64,000 nucleotides of DNA from assembly GCF_020526085.1 (NCBI RefSeq), contig NZ_CP084874.1, positions 3,720,001-3,784,000 on the forward strand. Reading direction: 5' to 3'. This DNA comes from Klebsiella africana. Lineage in GTDB: Bacteria; Pseudomonadota; Gammaproteobacteria; Enterobacterales; Enterobacteriaceae. The first letter of the stretch is position 1, and each line of letters opens with the position of its first letter. The notes below the pieces were generated by a model. The model ran no database searches. It saw only the letters and a list, made by a program, of their open reading frames with translations, and had not been told where the DNA came from. Made by a program: the position numbers and the translations under genes. This document shows positions 53,086 to 63,309 of this stretch, in pieces.

Positions 53086-56000
53086 TTACCCCAGAATCTC
53101 CCTGACCACCGGGCCGATGGCCTCAAAGGCCTGCGGGGAGATAATGTCGACGTGAGCGCAGTTCTGGCTGAACACCTCCAGTTCCCCCACCCACGGGCCC
53201 CATACAACCTGCGGATCCATCCCCGCCTGCCGCGTCTTCTCCGCCACGAACAGCGTCGCCTTGCCGTCAAACGTCGCGCTGTGGGCGGTGGTTAACAGCC
53301 GCACCGCATCGGCATAGTTGCCTTCGATGGCGCTGAACAGCTCGCCGGAGGCTTGCCCCTGCTGGGCGGCGAGGAACGCTTCGCGCTCGCGGTCGATCTC
53401 CGCCAGTACCTCGGGATCCAGCCCGTTGGCCTCTTTCTCTGCCCAGTTTTGCGTCTCCGGCGGCCAGGTATCCAGCAGGCCGAGGAAGGCCACCGCTTCG
53501 CCGCGCTGGCGCAAGCGGGCGGCAATCCCCTGGGCTAAGGTGCCGCCCAGCGAATACCCGAACAGGTAATAAGGGCCGTGCGGCTGCTGCGCCAGCAGCG
53601 TGCGCAGATGGTGCTCGCACACCTCGTCGAGGCTGGCGGCGCTGGCCATCGGCCCCTGCGGGCGCGGCGACTGAATACCGGTTATTGACCAGCGCGGGCT
53701 GAGATAGCGCGCCAGCACGCTAAACTGCCAGGCGAAGCCGGAGGCGGGATGGAAGCAGAACAGCGTCGGGCCGTCGCTCTCGCGCAGCGGCAGAAGCGTA
53801 TCCAGCCCCAGGCGCTGAGCCTGCTCATCGCTGAGATCGGCCGCCAGCAGCGCGCTCAGTTTGCCCACCGTCGAGGCCACCATCACCTGCCCCGGGGTCA
53901 CCTGCCGCCCCAGCTGGCGGCTAAGCTGTGCCGCCAGGCGCATCGCCAGCAGCGAATGGCCGCCGAGGGCGAAGAAATCGGCGTCGATATCGTTCACCTC
54001 GCAGCCCAGCAGCTGGCTGAAGGCCGCGGCGACAAGGGTTTCCATGCCGGGCTCCGGCGGCCGGCCGCCGCGCTCCCCGCCGAGGGTCGGCAGCGGCAGC
54101 GCTTTGCGGTCCAGTTTACCGTTGGCGCTCAGCGGCAGGTCGGCGAGCTGCATCAGCACCACCGGCACCATATGCGGCGGCAGCTGTTCCGCCAGCCGCG
54201 CTTTCAGCGCCGCGGTATCCAGCGGCAGGCCGGAGTCAGAGACCAGATAGCCCACCAGCTGCCGGGCATCGCCGCCGGTCGCCGCCGCCTGGTTGAAGAC
54301 GCAGGCATGACTCACCGCCTGCGCCACGTCCGGCAGGGCCGACATCACCCGGTCAATCTCGCCAAGCTCGATGCGCTGCCCGCGGATCTTCAGCTGATCG
54401 TCGCTGCGGCCAAGGTACTCCACCGCGCCGTTCGCCAGCCAGCGCGCCACGTCGCCGGTGCGATACATCCGCTCGCCGGGGGCAAACGGATCGGCGATAA
54501 AGCGGCTGGCGGTGAGATCCGGACGCCCCAGATAGCCTTGCGCCAGCTGGATGCCGGTGAGATAAAGATCCCCCGCCACGCCCGGCGGCACCGGGCGCAT
54601 CGCGGCATCGAGAATGCGCAGCCCGGTGTTCCACACCGGCCAGCCAATCGGCACGCTGCTGCCGGTCACGGCCGCCAGCTCAGGCCCGCAGGCCGGATAC
54701 CAGCTGACGTCCACCGCCGCTTCCGTCGGGCCGTACAGGTTATGCAGCGGCGCGCCGGTTAAGCGCTCCCACTCGCGGCACAATTCCGTCGGCAGCGCTT
54801 CACCGCTGCAGAAGACCCGCCGCAGCGTGCGGCAGGCGGCGACGCTGTCGGCATCCAGCGAGGCAACAAACGCCGCCAGCATCGACGGCACAAAGTGGGT
54901 GGTGGTCACTCCGTAGCGGGCGAAGAACTGCTGCATCGCCTGCGGGTCGCGGTGCGCCTCCGGCTCGGCCATCACCAGCTGCGCGCCGGCGATAAACGGC
55001 CACCAGAACTCCCACACCGACACGTCAAAACTGCACGGCGTTTTCTGCGCCACCACGTCGTCGGCAGATAACGGATAGCGATCCTGCATCCACAGCAGGC
55101 GGTTGACGATGGCCGTCTGGCCGACCATCACTCCTTTCGGCCGCCCGGTGGAGCCGGAGGTAAAGATGATGTAGGCGGTATGGTCCGGTTTTGACAGCGC
55201 CAGCGGCGCCTCATCCCCAACGGCCAGCGGCTGCTGGTAGCAGAGGCTCTCCAGCCCCGGGATATCGCTGAAGCGGGCCAGCTGATCCTCCGAGGCGATC
55301 AGCAGCGACGGCCGGGCGTCTTCCAGCATCATGCGCAGACGGTCGTCCGGGTAGCCGGTGTCCAGCGGCAGCCAGGCGGCCCCCGCTTCGACAATACCGT
55401 GCAGCGCCAGGGTCAGGAACACCGAGCGCGGCAGGGCCACCGCCACGCTATCGCCCGGCTTCACGCCGCGCTGCCGCAGCACCTGCGCGAGCGCCACCAC
55501 CTGCTGACGCATCTCGCGATAGCTGAACTGCCAGTTAGCGTCCGCCAGCGCCGGCGCATCCGGCGTCTTCCGCGCCTGGTCGGCCACCAGCGCGCTGAGG
55601 GTGGTCGCAGGCAGCGGCACAGCGGTATCGTTGACCGCCGCCAGCCGGGCCAGCTCGTCGGCGGAGAGCATCTCTGCTTCGCCGCAGCGCAGCGCTGGAT
55701 CGGCGGCGAACTGCGCCAGCAGCGCGGTCAGTCTCGCCACATGGCGACGGAGCTCGGCTTCGTCGTACCGGGCCTTGTTGGCGAGGATCTCCAGCGACAG
55801 GCCGCCGGTCTCATCCGGGAACAGCGCCAGCTCGAGATCGTTGACCGGGCCGGTGGCGAGGGTGTGGGTCACTGCCTGCACACCATCGATATCCAGCTGG
55901 TAATCAAAGACTTTGACGTTCAGCACCGGGCCGAACAGCGGTTCGTCCCCTGCCGCTTTGCCGCTGTCGCGAACAATCTGCTCGGCGTCATAGCGCTGAT

Positions 56001-56967
56001 GGCGGCGCATCTTTTTCAACTGACCGGCGAGGCGCATCGCCAGGTCTGCCAGCGTCTCCTGGGCGTCAATATGCACCGCCAGAGGCAGGACATTGAGCAC
56101 CGGCCCCGTCGAGGTCAGCGCGGCTGAACCCATCCGGCGCATAAAGATAAAGCCCGCCGCGTAGTCCATCCGGTTGCACAGGCGGCCCAGCCACAGCGTG
56201 GTGAGCGCCAGCGCCAGGTCAGCGGGCTGACACTGCGGCGCATGGCTGGCCAGGCGGCGGAAGGCGTCGGCGTTCATCTCCAGCTTCATCCGCCAGATAT
56301 CGCTCCCGGCGGCGCGCCCGCCCAGCGGTGCGGCAGAGAGTGAGGCAGGCGCCGGTAACGCCTGGCGCTGGGCCTGCCAGAAGGCTTTATCCCGCTGCCA
56401 GGCCTCGCTGCCGGCGTAGCGCTGGTACTCGTCCACCACCTCGGCGAAGGGGGTGAAAGGCGACTCAGGAGTGGCTTCCCCCCGCTGCCAGGCGCGATAA
56501 ATGGCGGCGATCTGCCGGGTTATCGCCGGGAAGCTGAAGCCATCCACCAGCAAGTGGTGATAACGCTGATACCAGTACCAGCAATCGTCGCCGACACGCA
56601 GCAGCTGATGGCACACCAGCGGGTTGCCGCCGTCGACGCGCAGATCCTGCGCCAGATCCGCCTGCATGCGCTCCGTGGCGGCACGATGCGGATCCGGCGC
56701 CGTACGCAGGTCAATGATCGACGGTTCGCCAAAGGTGCGGTCGGCCGCCAGCCACTGCCAGACTTCCCCCTCCTCTTCCTCAAAGCGCAGACTGAGGGTG
56801 TCCGCCTGCTGCAGACCAGCGACAATCGCTTTTCCCAGCAGCGTCGGGTCGAGGGCGCCGCGCAATTCAACATAGTGGGCCACGCTCCAGGCGCCTGGCA
56901 GAGTCGAGAGGCGCTCGGCCATCCAGATCCCCGGCTGCGCGGCAACCAGCGGTAAACGAGTGGTCAT
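53086..56967 (-). CDS. entF: Enterobactin synthase component F (NRPS)
   Basis: A 1293-residue nonribosomal peptide synthetase, the exact E. coli length. Order: condensation domain (catalytic HHLLVDGFS near residue 138), serine-activating adenylation domain (about 430-970, with IFTSGSTGRPKGVMVGQTA in parts), peptidyl carrier (FFALGGHSLLAMR), and thioesterase (FGYSLGGTLAQG) that cyclises and releases the trimer. The start at 56967 (MTTRLPL) has AAGGAG nine bases upstream. It follows ybdZ. Confidence 0.97.
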   Translation of the reverse strand: MTTRLPLVAAQPGIWMAERLSTLPGAWSVAHYVELRGALDPTLLGKAIVAGLQQADTLSLRFEEEEGEVWQWLAADRTFGEPSIIDLRTAPDPHRAATERMQADLAQDLRVDGGNPLVCHQLLRVGDDCWYWYQRYHHLLVDGFSFPAITRQIAAIYRAWQRGEATPESPFTPFAEVVDEYQRYAGSEAWQRDKAFWQAQRQALPAPASLSAAPLGGRAAGSDIWRMKLEMNADAFRRLASHAPQCQPADLALALTTLWLGRLCNRMDYAAGFIFMRRMGSAALTSTGPVLNVLPLAVHIDAQETLADLAMRLAGQLKKMRRHQRYDAEQIVRDSGKAAGDEPLFGPVLNVKVFDYQLDIDGVQAVTHTLATGPVNDLELALFPDETGGLSLEILANKARYDEAELRRHVARLTALLAQFAADPALRCGEAEMLSADELARLAAVNDTAVPLPATTLSALVADQARKTPDAPALADANWQFSYREMRQQVVALAQVLRQRGVKPGDSVAVALPRSVFLTLALHGIVEAGAAWLPLDTGYPDDRLRMMLEDARPSLLIASEDQLARFSDIPGLESLCYQQPLAVGDEAPLALSKPDHTAYIIFTSGSTGRPKGVMVGQTAIVNRLLWMQDRYPLSADDVVAQKTPCSFDVSVWEFWWPFIAGAQLVMAEPEAHRDPQAMQQFFARYGVTTTHFVPSMLAAFVASLDADSVAACRTLRRVFCSGEALPTELCREWERLTGAPLHNLYGPTEAAVDVSWYPACGPELAAVTGSSVPIGWPVWNTGLRILDAAMRPVPPGVAGDLYLTGIQLAQGYLGRPDLTASRFIADPFAPGERMYRTGDVARWLANGAVEYLGRSDDQLKIRGQRIELGEIDRVMSALPDVAQAVSHACVFNQAAATGGDARQLVGYLVSDSGLPLDTAALKARLAEQLPPHMVPVVLMQLADLPLSANGKLDRKALPLPTLGGERGGRPPEPGMETLVAAAFSQLLGCEVNDIDADFFALGGHSLLAMRLAAQLSRQLGRQVTPGQVMVASTVGKLSALLAADLSDEQAQRLGLDTLLPLRESDGPTLFCFHPASGFAWQFSVLARYLSPRWSITGIQSPRPQGPMASAASLDEVCEHHLRTLLAQQPHGPYYLFGYSLGGTLAQGIAARLRQRGEAVAFLGLLDTWPPETQNWAEKEANGLDPEVLAEIDREREAFLAAQQGQASGELFSAIEGNYADAVRLLTTAHSATFDGKATLFVAEKTRQAGMDPQVVWGPWVGELEVFSQNCAHVDIISPQAFEAIGPVVREILG

Positions 56968-56977
56968 TGTCAGCTCC

Positions 56978-57181
56978 TTATGACGCATGATGGGCGGGGG
57001 TCAGGGTTGACCAGTTGGCCGCCAGCCAGGCGTTGCAAGCCTCGGCCGACTGCGGGGGGCAGACCACCGTCCAGCCGGCAGGCAGATCGCAATGCGCCGG
57101 CCACAGGCTGTACTGCTGTTGATCATTGCGCAGAATGTAAAACTGCCCTTGCGGATTGTCGAAGGGGTTACTGAATTGCAT
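56978..57181 (-). CDS. ybdZ: MbtH-like protein, EntF partner
   Basis: A 67-residue MbtH-family protein that stabilises and stimulates the EntF adenylation domain. Family residues: NPFDNPQGQFYIL and SLWPAHCDLPAGWTVV (in E. coli YbdZ numbering similar). It lies between fes and entF, 10 bases from the latter's start. Confidence 0.95.
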   Translation of the reverse strand: MQFSNPFDNPQGQFYILRNDQQQYSLWPAHCDLPAGWTVVCPPQSAEACNAWLAANWSTLTPAHHAS

Positions 57182-57208
57182 ATCAAACTCCTGTCGTAAA
57201 GCGCGATG

Positions 57209-58417
57209 CTAAGGGTGCGACAGCAGAGGCTGCCAGAGCTGGATAAGCCCTGCCGTCAGCCCGCCGCGCCAGCAAAGCGCATCATGCCCGCCGTCAACCT
57301 GACGCCAGAAAATTGTCTGCTGTGTTGTGGTGAGTTGCGCCAACAGCGTCTGGTTAGCGCGAAAAATAATCGGTTCGCGTTGGCCCGCTTCCAGCCAGAC
57401 ACGCAGCCCGGCCGCGGACACCTCCCCCTGGCGAAGCTGTTCGCCGATAAAGCCCGTCCCGCGGCCATCGCGATGCGGCCACCAGTAGGAGCCTGACTGG
57501 CTGAGCACGCAGCCAAAGCGCTGTGGCCAGTTGAGGGCGGCAAACATCGCCGCCAGGCCGCCGAAGCTTTGCCCGGCCACCACCGTCCGATCCGGGCGGT
57601 CGCTGAACGGGGCATGGCCGTGGACCAGCGGCAGGAGCTCCTCCTGCACCGCCAGCCAGAAATCACGATGACAGGGAAGCTCAACCCCGCGGCGCTGGTT
57701 GTCGATCGCGTCGATCAGCAGGTAGACCGCCGGCGGCAGTCTCCCCTCGCGGGTCAGCGCGGCCAGCGGCGACCACACCGGCATGCTCTCGGCCCAGAAC
57801 TGGCCGTCGAGCAGGATCGCCAGGGGCCGCGTTTGCGGGTCGACCGCCTCACCGGGGGTGTAGATCCAGACCCGGCGATGGTTGCCCAGACGCGCGCTAC
57901 GCCACTCAAGGCAACGGGCGGGAGGATGCGCCTCATTAAGCCGGTCCCAACCGGGCTGCACGGGGGCCTGCGGCATCTCCAGGGCCGAGACCCCATGGCC
58001 GCGTCCGCCCTGCCAGCTGTGCGGGTTCAGCGGATCGGCTATCGCCCGCGGCAGCAGTTTGCGCCAGCCTTCGCGCAGCAGCGCGCGGTCGGGCGCGTCA
58101 GCGCTAAATACCTCAGGGGAAAAGTCATCGTCACGGACAGAGGGAATAAAACAGTAGCTGCCGCGCCAGGACGGCGACAGCGTAGTGCGCCAGAACCAGG
58201 CGTCGGTCCCGGGCAGACGTTGCAGCGATTGCGGCCGCGCATTCTGATGGTGGTCGGTCACGCCGGTGATATAGAGCCATACCCGACGATGGGGAGAGCG
58301 GGTTTCATCCCCCACCGGGTCCCGCCACCAGAACGTTACCTCGATGGCATCATCCACTGCGCGGCACTGCGGCCCCCGCAGGGTTTGCCACCACTCCTCG
58401 CTTCCTGTCCTTAACAT
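57209..58417 (-). CDS. fes: Enterochelin (ferric enterobactin) esterase
   Basis: A cytoplasmic esterase that hydrolyses the trilactone of imported ferric enterobactin to free iron. The catalytic serine is in VVAGQSFGGLAAM and the His in VDGGHDALCW. The start is uncertain: 58417 (MLRTGSEEWWQ) is chosen because homology begins there; a GTG at 58441 would add eight residues. First of fes-ybdZ-entF, Fur-regulated. Confidence 0.94.
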   Translation of the reverse strand: MLRTGSEEWWQTLRGPQCRAVDDAIEVTFWWRDPVGDETRSPHRRVWLYITGVTDHHQNARPQSLQRLPGTDAWFWRTTLSPSWRGSYCFIPSVRDDDFSPEVFSADAPDRALLREGWRKLLPRAIADPLNPHSWQGGRGHGVSALEMPQAPVQPGWDRLNEAHPPARCLEWRSARLGNHRRVWIYTPGEAVDPQTRPLAILLDGQFWAESMPVWSPLAALTREGRLPPAVYLLIDAIDNQRRGVELPCHRDFWLAVQEELLPLVHGHAPFSDRPDRTVVAGQSFGGLAAMFAALNWPQRFGCVLSQSGSYWWPHRDGRGTGFIGEQLRQGEVSAAGLRVWLEAGQREPIIFRANQTLLAQLTTTQQTIFWRQVDGGHDALCWRGGLTAGLIQLWQPLLSHP

Positions 58418-58470
58418 TCTGTCATTAACCCTATGTATCACGTGACTTTTTTAATTAATTGTCACTATTT

Positions 58471-58507
58471 ATTGATAATATTATTGATAACTATTTGCAT
58501 TTGCAAT
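58471..58507. promoter_or_regulatory. Fur box between fes and fepA
   Basis: ATTGATAATATTATTGATAA followed by CTATTTGCATTTGCAAT contains overlapping GATAAT-like hexamers and matches the form of the E. coli fes-fepA operator. The rest of the 58442-58676 gap shows only the fepA leader. Confidence 0.75.
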
Positions 58508-58676
58508 AGCGTATTAGCGCGCCGTGGGAAGCGCGTCTTTCATCAGAACATGTCAAAGCGGGCTTATTCAGCCAGCGACGGAGTGCCTTTGCCCGCTTTT
58601 GGCAACATTTATGCCGCCTCCCCTCCCGGTGGGAAGGGGCGTTTGGGGAACGTGGCGATAAAAAGCAGGAATAACA

Positions 58677-60905
58677 ATGAATAACAGGATCAAATCCCTG
58701 GCCTTGCTGGTCAATCTGGGAATTTACGGGGTTGCTTTTCCGTTAAGCGCAGCGGAAACCGCCACCGACGATAAAAACAGCGCTGCTGAAGAGACCATGG
58801 TGGTCACCGCCGCCGAGCAGAATCTGCAGGCGCCGGGCGTCTCCACCATCACCGCCGATGAGATCCGCAAACGACCACCGGCGCGCGACGTCTCGGAGAT
58901 CATTCGCACCATGCCGGGGGTCAACCTGACCGGCAACTCCACCAGTGGCCAGCGCGGCAATAACCGCCAGATTGATATCCGCGGCATGGGCCCGGAAAAC
59001 ACCCTGATCCTGATCGACGGCAAGCCGGTCACCAGCCGCAACTCCGTGCGTCTCGGCTGGCGCGGCGAGCGCGACACCCGCGGCGATACCAGCTGGGTGC
59101 CACCGGAGATGATCGAACGCATCGAAGTGATCCGCGGCCCGGCCGCCGCCCGCTACGGCAACGGCGCCGCCGGCGGCGTGGTGAATATCATCACCAAAAA
59201 AACCGGCGATGAGTGGCACGGCTCATGGAACACCTATATGAACGCCCCCGAGCACAAGGATGAAGGCTCCACCAAACGCACTAACTTCAGCCTCAGCGGC
59301 CCGCTGGGCGGCGATTTCAGCTTCCGCCTGTTCGGTAACCTCGACAAAACGCAGGCCGACGCCTGGGATATCAACCAGGGCCATCAGTCCGAACGTACCG
59401 GGATCTATGCCGACACCCTGCCTGCCGGACGTGAAGGGGTGAAAAACAAAAACATCGATGGTTTGGTGCGCTGGGAATTCGCTCCGATGCAGTCGCTGGA
59501 GTTTGAAGCTGGCTACAGCCGCCAGGGCAACCTCTACGCTGGCGACACCCAGAACACCAACACCAACGACCTGGTAAAAGAGAACTACGGCAAAGAGACC
59601 AACCGGCTGTACCGCAACACCTACTCGGTCACCTGGAACGGCGCCTGGGATAACGGGATGACCACCAGCAACTGGGCGCAGTACGAGCGCACCCGCAACT
59701 CGCGCAAAGGCGAAGGCCTGGCCGGGGGCACCGAGGGGATCTTTAACAGTAATCAGTTCTCGGATATCGATCTGTCAGATGTGATGCTGCACAGTGAAGT
59801 CAGTATTCCCTTCGACTATCTGGTTAATCAGAACCTGACGCTGGGCAGCGAGTGGAACCAGCAGCGGATGAAGGATAACGCTTCCAACACCCAGGCGCTG
59901 TCGGGAGGTGAAATTCCGGGCTACGACAGCACCGGCCGCAGCCCGTACTCACAGGCGGAAATCTTCTCGCTGTTCGCAGAGAACAACATGGAGCTGACCG
60001 ATACCACCATGCTGACTCCGGCGCTGCGTTTCGATCATCACAGCATCGTCGGCAATAACTGGAGCCCTTCCCTCAACCTGTCGCAGGGTCTGTGGGACGA
60101 CTTTACGCTGAAGATGGGTATCGCTCGCGCCTATAAAGCGCCGAGCCTGTATCAGACCAACCCGAACTATATTCTCTACAGCAAAGGACAGGGCTGCTAC
60201 GCCAGTAAATCCGGTTGCTATCTGCAGGGTAACGACGACTTAAAAGCTGAGACCAGCATCAACAAAGAGATTGGACTCGAGTTTAAACGCGACGGCTGGC
60301 TGGCAGGCGTCACCTGGTTCCGCAACGACTATCGCAATAAGATTGAAGCGGGCTATGCCCCGGTCTATACCAACGGCAGCGGCACCGACCTTTACCAATG
60401 GGAAAACGTGCCGAAAGCGGTGGTGGAAGGCCTGGAAGGGACGTTGAACGTTCCGGTGAGCGAGACCGTGAACTGGACCAACAACATCACCTACATGCTG
60501 CAGAGTAAGAACAAAGAGACCGGCGATCGTCTGTCGATTATCCCGGAATACACGCTGAACTCTACACTGAGCTGGCAGGTACGCGATGACGTTTCGCTGC
60601 AGTCAACCTTTACCTGGTACGGCAAGCAGGAGCCGAAGAAGTACAACTACAAGGGTCAACCGGTTACCGGCAGCGAGAAGAACGAGGTCAGCCCCTACAG
60701 CATCCTCGGCCTGAGCGCGACCTGGGACGTCACCAAATACGTCAGTCTGACCGGCGGCGTGGATAACGTCTTCGACAAGCGCCACTGGCGCGCGGGCAAC
60801 GCCCAGACCACCGGTGGCGCCACCGGCTATATGTATGGCGCCGGCGCCGAGACCTATAACGAATCGGGCCGTACCTGGTATATGAGCGTCAACACCCACT
60901 TCTGA
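58677..60905 (+). CDS. fepA: Ferric enterobactin outer-membrane receptor FepA
   Basis: A 742-residue TonB-dependent receptor. Signal peptide ending FPLSAA, a TonB box in ETMVVTAAEQ, the plug domain (RGMGPENTLILIDGKPV; YGNGAAGGVVNIITKK), then a 22-strand barrel ending in Phe (YMSVNTHF). The extracellular loops differ slightly in length from E. coli. Divergent from fes. Confidence 0.97.
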   Translation: MNNRIKSLALLVNLGIYGVAFPLSAAETATDDKNSAAEETMVVTAAEQNLQAPGVSTITADEIRKRPPARDVSEIIRTMPGVNLTGNSTSGQRGNNRQIDIRGMGPENTLILIDGKPVTSRNSVRLGWRGERDTRGDTSWVPPEMIERIEVIRGPAAARYGNGAAGGVVNIITKKTGDEWHGSWNTYMNAPEHKDEGSTKRTNFSLSGPLGGDFSFRLFGNLDKTQADAWDINQGHQSERTGIYADTLPAGREGVKNKNIDGLVRWEFAPMQSLEFEAGYSRQGNLYAGDTQNTNTNDLVKENYGKETNRLYRNTYSVTWNGAWDNGMTTSNWAQYERTRNSRKGEGLAGGTEGIFNSNQFSDIDLSDVMLHSEVSIPFDYLVNQNLTLGSEWNQQRMKDNASNTQALSGGEIPGYDSTGRSPYSQAEIFSLFAENNMELTDTTMLTPALRFDHHSIVGNNWSPSLNLSQGLWDDFTLKMGIARAYKAPSLYQTNPNYILYSKGQGCYASKSGCYLQGNDDLKAETSINKEIGLEFKRDGWLAGVTWFRNDYRNKIEAGYAPVYTNGSGTDLYQWENVPKAVVEGLEGTLNVPVSETVNWTNNITYMLQSKNKETGDRLSIIPEYTLNSTLSWQVRDDVSLQSTFTWYGKQEPKKYNYKGQPVTGSEKNEVSPYSILGLSATWDVTKYVSLTGGVDNVFDKRHWRAGNAQTTGGATGYMYGAGAETYNESGRTWYMSVNTHF

Positions 60906-60920
60906 TAGCGGGTTCTCACT

Positions 60921-60950
60921 CCCCCGCCCTTGCAGGACAAAGGGCGGGGG
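60921..60950. terminator. Strong hairpin after fepA
   Basis: Eleven-base perfect stem CCCCCGCCCTT/AAGGGCGGGGG with an eight-base loop. There is no T-run, so it may attenuate rather than terminate before entD, which starts 22 bases later. Confidence 0.65.
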
Positions 60951-60971
60951 CAACCGCGGTAACCTTACCCT

Positions 60972-61631
60972 ATGCGCCACCATCACACCACTTTGCCGCT
61001 GGCCGGCTATACCATCCAACAGATCGACTTCGACCCGGCGACTTTCGAGCCTGAAGATCTGTTCTGGCTGCCCTATCACGCCAGCCTGACCAACTGGGGC
61101 CGCAAGCGGCAGGCGGAGCATCTGGCCGGACGCATCGCCGCGGCATACGCCCTGCGCGAGGTGGGGGAGAAACGGCTCCCCGCCATCGGCGATCGGCGCC
61201 AGCCGCTGTGGCCCACACCCTGGTTCGGCAGCATCAGCCACTGCGGCCAGCGCGCGCTGGCGGTGGTTGCCGATCGGCCGGTGGGGGTCGATATCGAGCG
61301 CCGGTTTACCCCGCAGCTGGCGGCGGAGCTGGAGAGCAGCATTATCAGTCCGGCAGAAAAAACGGCGCTGCTGCGCAGCGGTCTGCCCTTCCCGCTGGCG
61401 CTGACGCTGGCGTTTTCCGCGAAAGAGAGTGGGTTTAAGGCCTGGTCCTCTCATGCTTTAGCCCTGCCCGGCTTCCACAGCGCCCGGATTGTGGCGCTCA
61501 CTGCGCAGCAGGTTCATTTACGCTTTACTGCCCGCTTCTCCGTACAGCTTGCTGATTTCACCTTGCAAATCAATCACCTGATAAAAGACGATTTCGTCAT
61601 TACCTGTACCTGCCCGCCTCGCGAAGCGTGA
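60972..61631 (+). CDS. entD: 4'-Phosphopantetheinyl transferase EntD
   Basis: A 219-residue Sfp-type transferase that activates EntB and EntF carrier domains. Motifs: WFGSISHCGQRALAVV, VGVDIERR and FSAKESGFKAW. It lies directly after fepA. Confidence 0.95.
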   Translation: MRHHHTTLPLAGYTIQQIDFDPATFEPEDLFWLPYHASLTNWGRKRQAEHLAGRIAAAYALREVGEKRLPAIGDRRQPLWPTPWFGSISHCGQRALAVVADRPVGVDIERRFTPQLAAELESSIISPAEKTALLRSGLPFPLALTLAFSAKESGFKAWSSHALALPGFHSARIVALTAQQVHLRFTARFSVQLADFTLQINHLIKDDFVITCTCPPREA

Positions 61632-61712
61632 TCCTTTTCGCTTTTTAAGAAATTACCTGTGCAAACCGTAGACAGTTCTGGCTGGCCGCTTTATGGTTAC
61701 ATTGAATAATAA

Positions 61713-62690
<978 letters not shown>

Positions 62691-62697
62691 GGCGGAA

Positions 62698-63309
62698 ATG
62701 ATGCGGTTAAAACAATGGGGCGCCGTGCTGATGGGCTGCGCCGCCCTGTTGCTGACGGCCTGCACGGTGGTGGACTTAGATGAGAATGGCAAGCCAGTGC
62801 TGCCTGCCGACCCGAACGCGAAACCCAGCTTCGACCATCTCACCCCGCAGCAGATCGCGCAACAAACCTGGCAATCTCGAGTGATTGACGCAGCGAACCA
62901 ACATGCGCTGGACGCGACTGCGCTGGAAAAAGTGCGTCAGGCCTCTGGCGCGACGCCACAGAGCGTCTTTGTTCGCCTGAGCAGCGAAGTGACCGGGATT
63001 GACGTCAGCAACCCACGCGAGCAAAAGCTCACTCTTACGCTACACGGTCAGCCGTTGGTCGTACAGCTGGGTCCTGTCATGCGGGGCAACGCCATTCGCG
63101 ATGCCAGCGGGTTCAAATTTGAAGACTTTACCAACCAGGTGCAGTTTGCGCAGCTTTCACGCGCCTACAACCGGGAGGCGATAAAATCGTTGCCGACAGT
63201 GGACGCGAGCTGGGCAGGCAAACCTGTCGATATTCTCTTTGCGGCCACGGTGGTTAACGGCAGCCTGCAGGATGCGGCCGCTCTTGCGCTAAAACAGGAG
63301 GCGCGCTGA
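62698..63309 (+). CDS. DUF2291 family lipoprotein
   Basis: A 203-residue predicted lipoprotein. Lipobox ALLLTACTVVD gives a lipidated Cys. The family (DUF2291) is found beside ribose-type ABC transporters; its role is unknown. Two adjacent ATGs (62698, 62701) are possible starts. It overlaps the ATPase start by one base. Confidence 0.85.
   Translation: MMRLKQWGAVLMGCAALLLTACTVVDLDENGKPVLPADPNAKPSFDHLTPQQIAQQTWQSRVIDAANQHALDATALEKVRQASGATPQSVFVRLSSEVTGIDVSNPREQKLTLTLHGQPLVVQLGPVMRGNAIRDASGFKFEDFTNQVQFAQLSRAYNREAIKSLPTVDASWAGKPVDILFAATVVNGSLQDAAALALKQEAR

Noticed and set aside
53749..54762. Plus-strand open frames opposite entF
   Set aside because: They are Arg/Gln/Ala-rich shadows of the entF coding strand with no recognisable domain.
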